DNA of 64,000 nucleotides from Adiantum capillus-veneris (GCA_014529385.2 CM043956.1:61594120-61658119); one strand, 5' to 3'; positions 33,960 through 44,870 are shown, counted from the stretch's first letter. The notes: generated by a model not told the origin, from the sequence alone. Made by a program: numbers and translations.

Positions 33960-35240
33960 ATGAACTTTGGACCGCCACATGGCACAACACCATACCAAAC
34001 ATGGAATCCAAGGTCTTCCGATGCGCCAAACCCAATGCCAATACCTACTCCACATGTAGTCTCTGGAGCACCTCCACCCACGGTTCCTACTCACTTAGGT
34101 GACTTGGCAACATTTGCTCAAGCTATCGGTCGATCTATTGTTGAGAATATGTGTAACACGCCTGATAGAGAGCCTAGAAGTAAGGCAGTATAAATAGCCA
34201 AGCTCACACAAAAATTTAGTGGAGACGGGGATATGAGAAATCATATCGAAGTGTTTGAACAAATATGTGATTCTCTAGGAGAACACAATGACCTGCATAA
34301 GAGTAATGATTTAAGCCTAACTTTAAGTGGGAAGGCTGGGGATTGGTATAGAACCCTAAGGGTGGAAGAAAAAACAATTTACCCTACTCTTAGGAGACTG
34401 TTCTTAAAAGAATACATACGAGAGGGAGTGCTTTGGGGTGTGGCCTCTCAGCTTCAGAAAGCCCAACGAGAGGAAGGAGAGTTGGTGAGAGACTTTATTA
34501 GTCGCTTGAAGCATTTGAATTCACGTTGTAATCCAAATGAGTGCTTCAATAATAATCAATTTCTTGATAGATTCATTAGGGGATTACGACATGAGGATAT
34601 CTACAATGGCCTAGTCATTAGAGGTATCACCACTTGGGAAGCACTCACCATCAATACAATCCAATTGGAGGATAATTTAATGATTCAAGGAGAAAGAGTG
34701 CCTGTTGAGCCTAAATCTATTAGCTTGCAAGCATCGGGGCATCAACCAATGACCCTAAAGCCAATTGCTAAGGAGCCAAAGATATTTGAGATGAATTTAG
34801 CAGATCTCGCCAAGGCCATTCAAGAGAGTCTTAGAGACAATCGTGCTCCGCAAAACAATCATATGTATCCAAGAAGGGAGCAAAAATGGTGCTCAGTATG
34901 CTATGGACCACATAGTACCAATGAATGCCCTACTTTTAGAGTAAAATTTAATGGGAACTGCAATGCCAGTGGGAGGTATGGTCATCAAGCTAAGGATTGC
35001 ATAGTATTTAAGCGTGCGATGGCCAATAGACCAACCTTAGCATGGACAGACACACCTCAAGTTCCTGCATTGATACCGGCCCCACCTCTTAAACAAACGT
35101 CACAACACATGGTCCCTAGGACCCAAAATGTTGTTCAAACAATACCCTTACCACCTCCAGTGCTAGGACCGCAACCACCACATCCAAGAATCACTTATGT
35201 GAATCAAGTGGGTTGTGAGTCATCTATTGCTTGTGTGTAA
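33960..35240 (+). pseudogene. gag core with two zinc knuckles of the gag-protease element
   Basis: One frame from 33960, broken by TAA 34191-34193, then open from ATG 34233 to 35240. The Retrotrans_gag core is clear: FSGDGDMRNHIEVFEQIC, LSLTLSGKAGDWYRTL, LFLKEYIRE, EGELVRDFISRLKHLNSRC and FIRGLRHEDIY. Two knuckles follow: CSVCYGPHSTNEC (CX2CX3HX4C) and CNASGRYGHQAKDC (second Cys replaced by Ser). The C-terminus is proline-rich. Gag would form the virus-like particle. Downstream text continues after the stop in the same frame (35241 on). Confidence 0.85.
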
Positions 35241-36258
35241 GGCTATGAGGAGGATATAGACCCTAATATTGCCTATGGGATGGATGTGCTTGAAGAAAGT
35301 CCACAATACTACATGGAGGACTATTGGGGATAAGTCAAACCTGTCTATCAAGTAGCTACTCTTGCTGCAAGAGGCCAAAATATCAATTACACTGCTAAGA
35401 GACCACCTCTTCAATGCTATGAGTGTGAAGGTCCACATAGTGTGGCCGAGTATCCTATTAGGCTACAAAAGAACGCGACACTAATGCAAACCAATCAAGC
35501 GAGCACGTCTACAATGCCGATACTCATGTGTAATCAGTGGCATAGATCATTTGATTACCCAATGTCCAAATAATCCAAATGCACCGAAGATCACACCATT
35601 AAACTTGATTGAGGTTACAGAGGAGCCATCACAAAGTACACCTGTGGTACCAGTAAATGTACTCACACGATCGATGCTCCAAAAACAAAATTATATTATT
35701 GAGGAAAGATACACGGCATCAATTGCCCAATCTCAAAAAAAGAAGAAAACACGAAGGAAGAGATGGCAAAAAGTAGCAAAGTCAGACCCCAGTTCAAAGA
35801 CCAACATAGGGACTCGTGACGACCCTCGTATATATGAACGACACTGAAGAGGATTCTGATTCAGGTAAAACCATGGAGACCAAAACAACCACTAAGATAG
35901 AAACCAACAAGGAAGATCTTCATGAGACACAATGGCCAGGCCCAAGAAGAAGATAGGAACTTATCCAAACCCTAGAGAGGAGATCGAGCGAGTCAAGCAA
36001 TTAAGGAGTTTGGTAGAAGATACCAAAAGGGATCTAGAACCAGCACCTAGGCAGATCCAGATTACATACATCGTGTTCCCTACGCAACAACAACCTCACC
36101 AAGTCCATAGACCCTTAGCCATACCTAGTGTCATCCAAGAAGAAAGTTACTTAAAGTCATGGGAAAGTGGGCGTACTCACTTCTTGATAGAAATAATGTT
36201 TATAGAGGCACTACCTGATCCTATCAAAGAAATGGAGATCCCATCTTCCCCACGTTAA
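35241..36258 (+). pseudogene. gag-protease linker with two further degenerate knuckles
   Basis: After the TAA at 35238 the frame reads GYEEDIDPNIAYGMDVLEESPQYYMEDYWG, shown here in part, then stops. It continues with a knuckle CYECEGPHSVAEYP (last Cys changed to Tyr) and, in another frame, CVISGIDHLITQCP (second Cys changed to Ser). A lysine/arginine-rich tail (KKKKTRRKRWQKVAK) follows, and then a segment 35932-36258 with PRKQ/TYIVFPTQQQPHQVHRP text. Frames shift more than once. Role: nucleic-acid binding part of gag, by analogy. Confidence 0.6.
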
Positions 36259-36819
36259 GGGACTAAAGCCCAAAAGGTGCTGTTAAACATTGCCAAATTG
36301 ATGGATTTCATGTCTTCAGAAGTTAGAACCACCATCATGTCCAAACTATATAAAGATCGTGAGCTAGTCTCAGCTCTTTGAGCCTTCCTCAATGGAGAAC
36401 TAAAGTTTGGGCTACCACAATTTGCACAGATGGATGGAGCTCGGGAGATGCCAATAGAGGAGGAACACTTAGATCCACAACCCAGCCTAGATGAGAACCT
36501 TGTTATAGAAATACATGTTAACAAGTTGGGACAATACTTTGAGGGTGATGAATCCAATGCGACCATACGAATCACTACTAAGGGATTAACTGTGAAGGGA
36601 ATCCTTGATGGTGGCGATGGGGTTAGCATTGTGACTAAAAATTGCTGGGAAACTATGGGAAGACCTCACCTTGCAACCACAACCATAGTAGTGAAGATGG
36701 CCAATGGGTCTATTGTTAAACCTATTGGAATGCTAAAAGACCTCAAGATCAAGGTCTTTGGACATAAAATAAGAGTTACCTTCATTTATGGATTTCTCCA
36801 AGCACACTATGGCATCTGA
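36259..36819 (+). pseudogene. aspartic protease region of the gag-protease element
   Basis: Text preceding the protease (VLLNIAKLMDFMSSEVRTT, GELKFGLPQ) leads into a domain with GLTVKGILDGGDGVSIVT (active-site DGG-D), TTIVVKMANGSIVKPIG and LKIKVFG. These are the first barrel strands of a retropepsin. The frame then shifts near 36790, and the C-terminal strand MILGHPFMREA lies in the next reading frame. Part of the gag-pro polyprotein. Confidence 0.8.
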
Positions 36820-37666
36820 GATGATCTTAGGACATCCTTTTATGAGGGAAGCAAAAATGGTGCATGACTGGTCTAAAAACCATGTCTACTTGGAGTTCCA
36901 AGATTTTGTCATTCGAGTGGATCTTGTAACTGGTCTAGCACATCCCCTTGGAAACCAGTTTATAATTGATCATAGATCTGACACCACAGTTCACTCGGCC
37001 CCATTGCACTATTGCTACACGTGTAAAACGGACACTGATGTTGGGGAAGATTCTCCTTATCTGGGTGTACTACCTGGGATGACTGAGTTGGACAATGTGG
37101 ATTGGGTCCACCTAGCAGCAACCATAGACACTTGGGAAAATAGGGGGACGACCTGGGTAACACCTGAGGGGGATGAAATGCCACCACTCGTACCCTTAAA
37201 TATTCTAAAAGCACTGCGTATAGCTTCTGACAGGACTCATCCTAATATAACGAAGAAAACATACAAGTGGGTCCCTAAAGCTTCTTTAGCGACCATAGCT
37301 AGTGCTAAAAAAAAGAAGCCTTGTAAGAAACATCCCACTTGCCCCAAGAAATGTAAGGAAATGTGGCGGTGGATTCCTAAACGATTATTGCAAGCCCAAG
37401 GCTACTATCAAGGAAATGATCAAATCTGGGTGCCAAAATTTAGATTGTGTTCTTACTTGTCACCTGACCCATGTGCGCCCAATCCTGTATCCCCAAAACG
37501 AATTGACAATCGTGGAAAGAAAAAAATCACAGAATGCTACACACCCGCTTCAGAGCTAGTTTGGGTACCGAAGAAAGAACGATTTGTTCCACCTAGCTCA
37601 AGAACAAGGAAGTCAAATGAAGCTTCTTGCTCTTCATGTAGTTCCTATATGGAAATAGAACATTAA
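36788..37666 (+). pseudogene. protease C-terminus plus W[VI]PK-repeat tail; element coding ends here without RT or integrase
   Basis: It starts at the protease closing motif (EMILGHPFMREAKMVHDW, HVYLEFQDF). About 130 residues of unrecognised sequence follow, then a basic domain in which W-[VI]-P-K occurs four times: KWVPKASL (about 37268), WRWIPKRLL (about 37369), IWVPKFRL (about 37427) and VWVPKKERF (about 37562). Two CX-rich patches lie between (CKKHPTCPKKCKEMW; CSYLSPDPC). The stop at 37664 is followed by non-coding DNA to the polypurine tract, so RT, RNase H and integrase are absent. I do not know a function for the repeat tail. Confidence 0.7.
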
Positions 37667-37669
37667 ATT

Positions 37670-38683
37670 CTATGCAATTTTTGTCATAATCACTTGTCTA
37701 GGTTTAAAAAAGCAAGCAGTCCGACTAAGCTAGTTTGACCAAGCTAGGCGTTAATGATCTTCTCTTAATACCATGGGGAATGCCTTCCTAATAATCTATG
37801 GTTACTTAGGTTCTTAATCCGACTTAGGCAACATTGTGTGCAATGTACTAGGGCTTCTAGTGGGCTTAGTCCCTATTAACCTTTAGCTTAAGTATTATAA
37901 AGGGAGTTTACTAGTGTGATGAGCCTGGGGAGGGTAACAGTGTTATATGACCCCCCAAAGTTAAAATTTTGAAAACGAACAAGCAAAAAAATCAAAGTGC
38001 CACAATGTAAAATCTTAAGTTGGAAGAGAAATCTCAGATTTGGTACTCCACACACATATACCGCCTATGGTACTAGAGCCCTAGAGGTTCCCAGTGTGGG
38101 TGCTTTTTCTTGAAAAGCAAAAAACCCAAGGCATACAAAATAAGCACACACATCAAAATGGAATCACTTTGAAAAGACTTTGGGAGGTCAAAGAAAAGGA
38201 AATAAGTCAGGTGATGATTTCATGAGCAATTCCTTTTATCATAGCTTAACTACAAGGTCTTCTACGTATAGCCTCTAGTCAGCCCTCGGACATGAAACAC
38301 TTGGCTCTCGCAATTAAACAACTTAATTGACCAAAGAAAATTGAGAAGCTTGCCCATGGTATTAATAGTCGATCCTTAGTGCCTTTTGATTGTTAAATTA
38401 GCGACCCCAGACTTGTTTAGATTTTGACCTTTACAATTGTTTTTGTTTCATTATATTACAATTTAATGTTTATTGCTGACAAATGGTTTACTATTCTGTT
38501 ACCAATCAATTTTTTTGCCTACAACTGCATATGCTTTTTTATTGTATATGAGAATGCAATTACTGTGCCAATGTTGTTTGATTTTGCAGTGACTAAACAA
38601 GGATAAGAACATTCATCTCAAATGCTCTTCCACCTCAACGAACGAGCTTCAACTCAATAGCTTCCGAGGACGGAATCTACATC
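37670..38683. other. 3' untranslated region of the gag-protease element
   Basis: No RT, RNase H or integrase similarity in any frame. Short frames only. Confidence 0.6.
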
Positions 38684-38694
38684 AGGAAGGGGGG
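38684..38694 (+). promoter_or_regulatory. polypurine tract
   Basis: AGGAAGGGGGG two bases before the 3' LTR start TGTTAACC. Confidence 0.88.
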
Positions 38695-38696
38695 CA

Positions 38697-39003
38697 TGTT
38701 AACCCTCATGGCTCACGGACATCCTATCACCTACGACAGACACCGTATTATTTATTTAGTAGACTCAGGTGACGGGCTTGTCAGTCCAATAGAAAAAGGA
38801 TAGAGTGATCAACGATGAGAGGCGCACTCTAACACGAACATTCAAGGGTTAGTTGGCTAAGTATGGGCGTCCAAGTGTGAATGGGGCGAGTTCATATAAA
38901 CGTCACCTAAACCTAAAAATCTCTCATTCTCTCATTTGTGCAATTGAAGAGTGCTCTTGCTCCATCTCCATCTTCTTCTTCTTCATCTCCTTGTGTGTGT
39001 GTG

Positions 39004-39043
<40 letters not shown>

Positions 39044-39242
39044 GAGCATTGCGACGATGGCATGGCGGCGGCGAAGCGGTTGAGCGCGGCGCAACGACGG
39101 CTCCTTCTTCTTCGTGGCAAGGAATCCTCCACGAAGGCGAGCGTAGGGCGGTGAGTGACACACCCTTGCTCTGTTGAGCTTGCTAGATTAGTCTAGTTGT
39201 GTGCTTGAAGCCATTTGTGGCTCGCACACAGTGTATCAGCGA
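38697..39242 (+). repeat. 3' LTR, left part (truncated by insertion)
   Basis: Colinear with 30452 onward, including TATA (38895-38900) and an expanded GA tract (39007-39040). It breaks off at TGTATCAGCGA, the left copy of the insertion's target duplication (39232-39242). Confidence 0.9.
39007..39040. repeat. (GA)n microsatellite inside the LTR
   Basis: Longer than the matching tract in the 5' LTR. Confidence 0.95.
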
Positions 39243-39278
39243 GTGCATTTTTTTAATGAGCTTTTATTTTCGTGCTTT
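39243..39278 (+). repeat. left terminal inverted repeat
   Basis: Pairs imperfectly with 49364-49400. Confidence 0.65.
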
Positions 39279-39880
39279 TTAAACATTGTGCAATTTTTTG
39301 AGCTTTTTAGAGTTGTTTTCTAGAGCAGATATACATGTTCTAAACAATGTCCAAAACCACCCGGTAAGTTTATACACAAAAAAACAAACGGATTATCAGC
39401 ACAATAAATGTCACAAACCATAAATACATACATATACACATATATATAAATTGATGCATCATTAAACATAAAAAGCAATGCCAACATTGTGTGATAAAAA
39501 ACTTGACAGCGTACTAGTTCACTAGATAGAGGGAGGGACAAAATGGGGTTGCCTATTTTAATGTAGAAAGTTAAGGGTTCATAGCACGGGGATTGCAATG
39601 CGGGGTTGACTAAGTATGAAGGCAACATCCATCGCGGTCAGTGTAGGTTGATGTATTACCATGTGCTCCTTAGGTTGCAGGCCCAAGACATGCACACACA
39701 CATAATACATGTTCTTACAAGAAATGGATGACTTTTGATGTTTCACCCTTTTCTTGAAATCTAGACATGTAGAACTTGGATCGCCTTCCATATGAACATC
39801 ATAGTAGATTTTAGTGAGTATACGAAACACAACATGTTTCTTTTGAATTATAGAGACTTACTCTAAGAAGGTTCCAGCCA
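39279..39880. other. no recognisable gene
   Basis: Subterminal, AT-rich. A short minus-strand open frame (39579-39830) lies in the same direction as the next ORF and might be a decayed continuation. Confidence 0.4.
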
Positions 39881-40447
39881 TCATTGGAGTTGCCTCAATC
39901 CTTTTTTGTGCTTCTTTTGAAATACCATGCCTCCTCGTCGCCTACTAGAACCTTCTTCTCCACATAGCGAGGAAACCCTATTTTTCTTGCAGTTTGGTGT
40001 GCTAATACCAGCCTCTTGAAAACCTGCCATTGTAAGACTAGCAAGCTCTTCTCTTGAGACTTTTGTCCCCCTTGCAATGGGCCAGAGCATAGGGGCTATC
40101 GGTACCTCCTTCACCTGCTTTTTAACTGTCTTTGTGTGGTCCACATCATGATTGCACAACCATAGCCATTGCTCTATGGTTTTACCTATGTAGCATCTTT
40201 CGTACCAAAAGCATGGTGCGACCAAACCTATACCATGACTATTAAGAGTGTTACCACAAATTTTCCTACCCACAACACCAAAACACTTCCTATTACAATG
40301 AATGGGCATTCTGCGCAAGGCCCATTGTTCACGTGGAACATCAACTTCCTCTACATAGATTGACTGCTCTATGTTACATGTCAATTGTTCATTTTCGGGC
40401 ATGTAGTCTTCTTCAATCTCTTCTTCTTCACTATTGCTTGACTCCAT
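39881..40447 (-). CDS. acidic, cysteine-containing ORF of unknown function inside the MULE-like insertion
   Basis: The first ATG in the frame is at 40447 (MESSNSEEEEIEEDY), giving 188 residues. The frame is open 18 codons further upstream and there encodes an AT-hook-like RGRPRRIKF, so the true start or an upstream exon may lie before it. Features are an acidic N-terminus, then a Cys/His patch (CNRKC, ICGN, APCFWYERC, LCNHDVDH) suggestive of metal binding, then a lysine-rich end. AT-hook plus zinc-binding would suit a DNA-binding protein such as a transposon accessory protein or transposase N-terminus. That is inference; no family recognised. Confidence 0.45.
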   Translation of the reverse strand: MESSNSEEEEIEEDYMPENEQLTCNIEQSIYVEEVDVPREQWALRRMPIHCNRKCFGVVGRKICGNTLNSHGIGLVAPCFWYERCYIGKTIEQWLWLCNHDVDHTKTVKKQVKEVPIAPMLWPIARGTKVSREELASLTMAGFQEAGISTPNCKKNRVSSLCGEEGSSRRRGGMVFQKKHKKGLRQLQ

Positions 40448-40501
40448 GGTTTCAAATTTGATACGTCGTGGACGACCACGAACTTTGTGTTGTTTTGACA
40501 A

Positions 40502-41034
40502 TGAGAACTAATAGCTTTGCTTGTCTCTGTCTTCTTTCGTTGCATGGTTTCTTTGTCACCATGCAGTGTGGGCTCTTAATACATTGGGGTACCAGCAATG
40601 TGCCACGTGAGCAACACAGAGCTTGGAGCACTCATGAGAGGTATGGAGCAACATAGAGCTATGGAGCTATAGACAATATGGATGTACAAAAATGAATGTG
40701 AAAGAAAACATGTCAGTTCACATAATAAAATAAGTGGGAAGATCTCACATATTAAAATGAGTGATTGTGTGAGAGGACTAAAACGTAATGGGCATTAATT
40801 GTGTAGCTGTCAACACACAGAGAACGATTCAAAAAATTTATTGCTCCTTTTTATTTGATAATTTCATGCGTCATATATTTTTTTATTAAAATATAGTTCT
40901 CTAAGAGCGCACACATGCACACACACCTATATTAATGTATACCAAAAATAAATAACTCTCATAAATAAATATTTATTTATTTATTTAAATAACACACACA
41001 AGTACATTTGAATTGAGTATAACTATATATATAT
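40502..41034. other. no recognisable gene
   Basis: AT-rich, ending in a TA-rich tract into which the LTR element at 41035 inserted. Confidence 0.5.
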
Positions 41035-41201
41035 TGTGGTGTGCACAAGAAGAGAGAGATATGTGCTCCGAACTAGCTTGCCTCTCTACGAGTCGGCAAC
41101 CTCTTTTATAGGGAGAAGAGAGTTGGTTACATATGCCAAGAACCTACTAGTGTCCTCTCACACTAGGTGGTGGGACACACCTACAAAACCCACACACCAC
41201 A
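41035..41201 (-). repeat. 167-bp LTR (3' LTR of the minus-strand element)
   Basis: About six differences from 42842-43008 by my count. TATAAAA on the minus strand at 41104-41110. Confidence 0.85.
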
Positions 41202-41212
41202 CCTCCCCCCTT
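41202..41212 (-). promoter_or_regulatory. polypurine tract of the non-autonomous LTR element
   Basis: Minus-strand AAGGGGGGAGG directly before TGTGGTG. Confidence 0.75.
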
Positions 41213-42824
41213 AGGGAGAAAAAGATGGACATCTTTTTACAAGTTTGGACTGGGAAGGGACTCAACATGACTGAAGGGACTGCATCAACTCCAACGTCTC
41301 ATGTGGGGGCAGTGATCTTACAAGAGCTTAGGGACTAGGGGACTGAACTCGGGGGCTAGACTCGTCATCATGCCGACATCATCAAGACATGGAACTCATA
41401 CATCTCGCTCATGCAAACATCAGGTCGCTATCCCAATGTAATGGACAAGCCAAGGAACGAATGGGGGATACGACATAACGACAAGGGACGCAATGTTATT
41501 GGTGACATACATCCTTCCCAAAGGAGCTTGGTGTGATGGTAAGGGATTATTCAACAAAACTAGAGTGTGGAATGAACTAATGAGAAAAACCGACTATCAC
41601 CAAACACATAAAGAAATGTTGAGCTGCGGAGCTAGAACTTTGCATCACGACTATGCAAGCGAAAAAACCGGGCACCTCTGCGACAAAACTGCAGCAACTC
41701 CCGGGTCTTCGAACATGCTGGAAAGAGGAACCTTTATAAACCACTTGTAAACCAAGAGAACAAAATATCCCAAGAGAATGGGCTATTGGATGTTGCAAGA
41801 AACACTCACAAAAATCCAAAAGCATTATCTAATGGGCCATTGCTTTGACCGGGCTTTCTTGCATCTTGGTTCCACAATTCTTAAGGTTTTAGAAACCTTG
41901 CTCAATTTTGTGTAGGTTGGGCAATGGAACAAAGTAAGAAGCTTCAGCAATAGTAACGAATCTGGCAACTGCAACTAAAGAGCAGCACACCAAAACTGCT
42001 ACAGAGGGGTGGCGCAAGAGATTCTAGTGATTTATTACCATAAATTGTAGCAGAATGTCCCATCTGTAGATTGAATCGGAGGCTTTTAGAAGTCTGTGCG
42101 CAGCAGCAAATCAAGCAAGTGTAACTATAGCAATTTTCTTCAGGAATTCCTTTTAGGTGCTGCCTTATTCGTTGGAGTTGTTGTCTTCGTGAGTGTTGTA
42201 GCCGATGCAATAGGAGCAGCAGTAGCAATCGTCGCAGCAAGAGCAGCTGGGGTGTGCTGTGACACTGAAGGGCGCAACTCTGTGCAGGCATGCAAGGCTC
42301 GTAGGCGGCTGGAAATATATAGGCGAAAGCCTGTGCAGTGGCTGCAGGAGAAGGGCCAGTGTGGGGCGAAGAGTCCACAAGTCGCGAATGCTCCTGATGA
42401 AGAGAAGCGATGTTGGCAGGCTCGATAGTACGAGAGCCCTACTATGGACGAGAGCTGAAGTGACGGCAATATTTATGCAATGGGTTCCAGCTAGGGTCTC
42501 TTGCGTCGACAATCAACAATATTGAAGGGCTCCACAGAAAAGGAATGACATGTCGGCTGAAAGAAAGGTCTACACTGTTGTTGCTCAAGGAAGCAGGAAG
42601 TCCCACTGAACTTCTTGATCTGCTAGACTCTAGCAGAGATGGCTTGGACGCCTACTTTGTTTCTGATGCTTAGCGAGCTGAGGGACGGCTTCACGATTGT
42701 TGCAGAATCTTGAGAGACTCCAGTAGCTGCTAGTAGCTGCTAATCGGGCTCCAGTGGGGTACTCCATCACTGAATGAAGCAAGAAGCTCCAAGATCAAGA
42801 AGACTCTAACTACCTTTGTATTTG

Positions 42825-42840
42825 CCCGCTGCCTCCACCA
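42825..42840 (-). promoter_or_regulatory. putative primer binding site
   Basis: Minus-strand TGGTGGAGGCAGCGGG, one base after the LTR. It begins TGG as required by tRNA CCA ends; I did not identify the tRNA. Confidence 0.45.
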
Positions 42841-42841
42841 A

Positions 42842-43008
42842 TGTGGTGTGCACAAGAAGAGAGAGAGATGTGCTCCAAACTAGCTTGCCTCTCTACGAGT
42901 CGGCAGTCTCTTTTATAGGGAGAAGAGAGTTGGTTACATATGCCAAGAACCTACTAGTGTCCTCTCACACTAGGTGGTCGGACACACCTACAAGACCCAC
43001 ACACCACA
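42842..43008 (-). repeat. 167-bp LTR (5' LTR of the minus-strand element)
   Basis: Partner of 41035-41201, identical in length. Confidence 0.85.
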
Positions 43009-43275
43009 ATATATATATATATATATTTTTTAAAGCACAACTTTATTAGAGAATACACACTCTCTCTCTATATGTATAGTTGTAAATGAATAGATATTTA
43101 TCTTTTTATTTACTACTATATTAGTATTTAGATTTATGTAGCAAAAAATTCTATACTATGATCAGCTACCGTATTGTAGATACAAGGGTATTTTGGGAAT
43201 TTTTTAAACAAATTAGATTAGAGGGGTATTTTGGTGAACTTCTTTCTTGCCATGGTTTTCAACATTGGTCTCGTT

Positions 43276-43374
43276 GCCCTCCCTCCTCCTCCCACGAATG
43301 AGCTCGCAGCTCGTCCGCGCGCGCGCAGACGAGCTACGAGCTCCATCCGTGGGAGGAGGAGGAGGAGGGAGGGC
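43276..43374. repeat. 99-bp GC-rich hairpin (inverted repeat)
   Basis: The left arm reads GCCCTCCCTCCTCCTCCCAC, then GAGCTCGCAGCTCGTCCGCG. The right arm is its near-complete reverse complement, with the loop at CGCGCGCG. It is much more GC-rich than its surroundings and has pre-miRNA-like size. Confidence 0.8.
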
Positions 43375-43445
43375 ATGTTCATTCAGCGCTAGGTTCGAAA
43401 CTCTAATTACAGCTCTGATTTGCGTCCTTTTGCAGCTTGCCTTCA

Positions 43446-44107
43446 ATGTTCACTTCAATGCTTGTCGTCTTCAATGTTCATAGTGGGGCTGCTCCGCAGC
43501 TTCACAATCCTTTAGAGGACTCTCATGCGCAACGGGAGCCAGGAGAAAGTTGGATTCCAGTATCTGATGACATTAATGAGGAAGATAATGCTCGGGAAGG
43601 AAATGCAGAGAGCATTAATTGGGCCATCATGCATGAGCACCAAATGATGTATTATGCTGGCATGGAGGGTGGGGCCGGTGCAGCAACCAGTTGGGAGGAC
43701 ATGCATGCAAAAGCTGCTGGTGAAGAAGAAGTTGTTGTATCATCGAAGAAGAAGAAGACCCTGAGGAGGTGGAAGAAGTGGAAGAAGAGATTGAAGGACA
43801 GAATTTTGAAGAAGCTGAAAGACATCAGGAATTCAATAAAGAAGAAGCTAAAGAGGCAGAAGATCGCTTAGATGTAGAAGAGGAAGAAGAAGAAGAAGAA
43901 GAAGAACAGGATGCTGCACCAGAGCATGAACCAGCTCGTGACAATTACCATGCATTTCATCAGGAGGCAGCATCTGCACGACACCATGCCGATCACAAGC
44001 ACAGTGAGATCAAAATGCTTAACTGCCTTGCCCTTGCTGATCTTGCTTTTGCTGTGAGATCTTTGGCTGAGGTTATGAGGGCACGTCCACCGCCTATTCC
44101 TATTTGA
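43446..44107 (+). pseudogene. acidic helical protein, last exon, frameshifted; unknown function
   Basis: It is preceded by a strong acceptor (GATTTGCGTCCTTTTGCAG, ending 43435), so it reads as a 3' exon. The first frame has NPLEDSHAQREPGESWIPV, DDINEEDNAREGN and MHEHQMMYYAGMEGG, open to about 43735. From there the acidic, helix-rich text continues in another frame (EEEDPEEVEEVEEEIEG, then a run of ten Glu, then DHKHSEIKMLNCLALADLAF, RSLAEVMRARPPPIPI) to the stop at 44107. The switch falls in a GAA-repeat tract and looks like slippage. Not recognised. It lies in the MULE-like insertion, so it may be a captured host exon. Confidence 0.5.
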
Positions 44108-44870
44108 TCACAAATCCATTGCTAGTGACTGCCTTGTGAATACGCTTATAATCCTTGCTAATGAACTGACCAATGTAATATATTGGGGCTGGCCTATTTT
44201 TAGTGGGTCTCTGAATGCTTTAAATGTCCATTATCTATCTCTACTGCGTTTTTCTGCAATGAAATGTGATGCCTTGTTTTTAAGTGGATGAATTCAAACT
44301 CATATTCAAGAACAGATGGAATTTAAGTTCATGCAAATTGTACTTTTTATTGAAATTATTTGATTTGAAGTTCTTTGCCTTGCTCAACTCCAAAACTACA
44401 TGCCAAACTTGACCTTCATTTTTTACCTACAGCCAATGAGGGCCCATCACCAGTCATTTGATGCCACTTTCACATGAAAAATTTCCTCATAGCTCTCCAA
44501 TCTGACAGGAAAGCAAAATGCTCCTACACAACATAAGCCTCAATGTGTCTGCCTTGTGTTTTGGATCTAATGTGGATGGTTTGCATATGGTTTTATGTAG
44601 CAGACAATGTCCCCACTCAAACAACCAGTCAAAGTTTGAAGTATTTTGAGCCAGTAGATTTCCATACTTCGAGAGTTCATGCACTATTTTATCACGATCA
44701 TCTCCTTGTCCCATCCTCTAGACCTATTGTGATGCAATGAAATGTGATGCATGGCTCTGCAAAATTGTGTGATTCAATGATCTGCTCATGTGGAGATAAT
44801 GCCACAAGGCTCTATTCCAAATTTTTACATAGTGATTAGAGAGCTTGACAACTAAGTATTGAAATGCACT
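44108..44870. other. no recognisable gene
   Basis: Probably 3' untranslated and repeat sequence after the acidic exon. Confidence 0.45.

Larger units (their letters stand above)
41035..43008 (-). mobile_element. 1,974-bp non-autonomous LTR element (TRIM/LARD-like)
   Basis: Two 167-bp direct repeats (41035-41201 and 42842-43008) start TGTGGTGTG and end CACACCACA, so each ends in short inverted repeats like LTRs. On the minus strand AAGGGGGGAGG abuts the left copy (polypurine tract), TGGTGGAGGCAGCGGG follows the right copy (primer site), and TATAAAA occurs in each LTR. All three agree on minus orientation. Flanks are ATATAT on both sides, a possible target duplication hidden in TA-rich DNA. 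The 1,640-bp interior has only short frames and no gag or pol domain. Confidence 0.82.

Noticed and set aside
42096-42525. Overlapping open frames on both strands inside the non-autonomous LTR element
   Set aside because: GC-rich local composition opens several frames at once; none resembles gag or pol.
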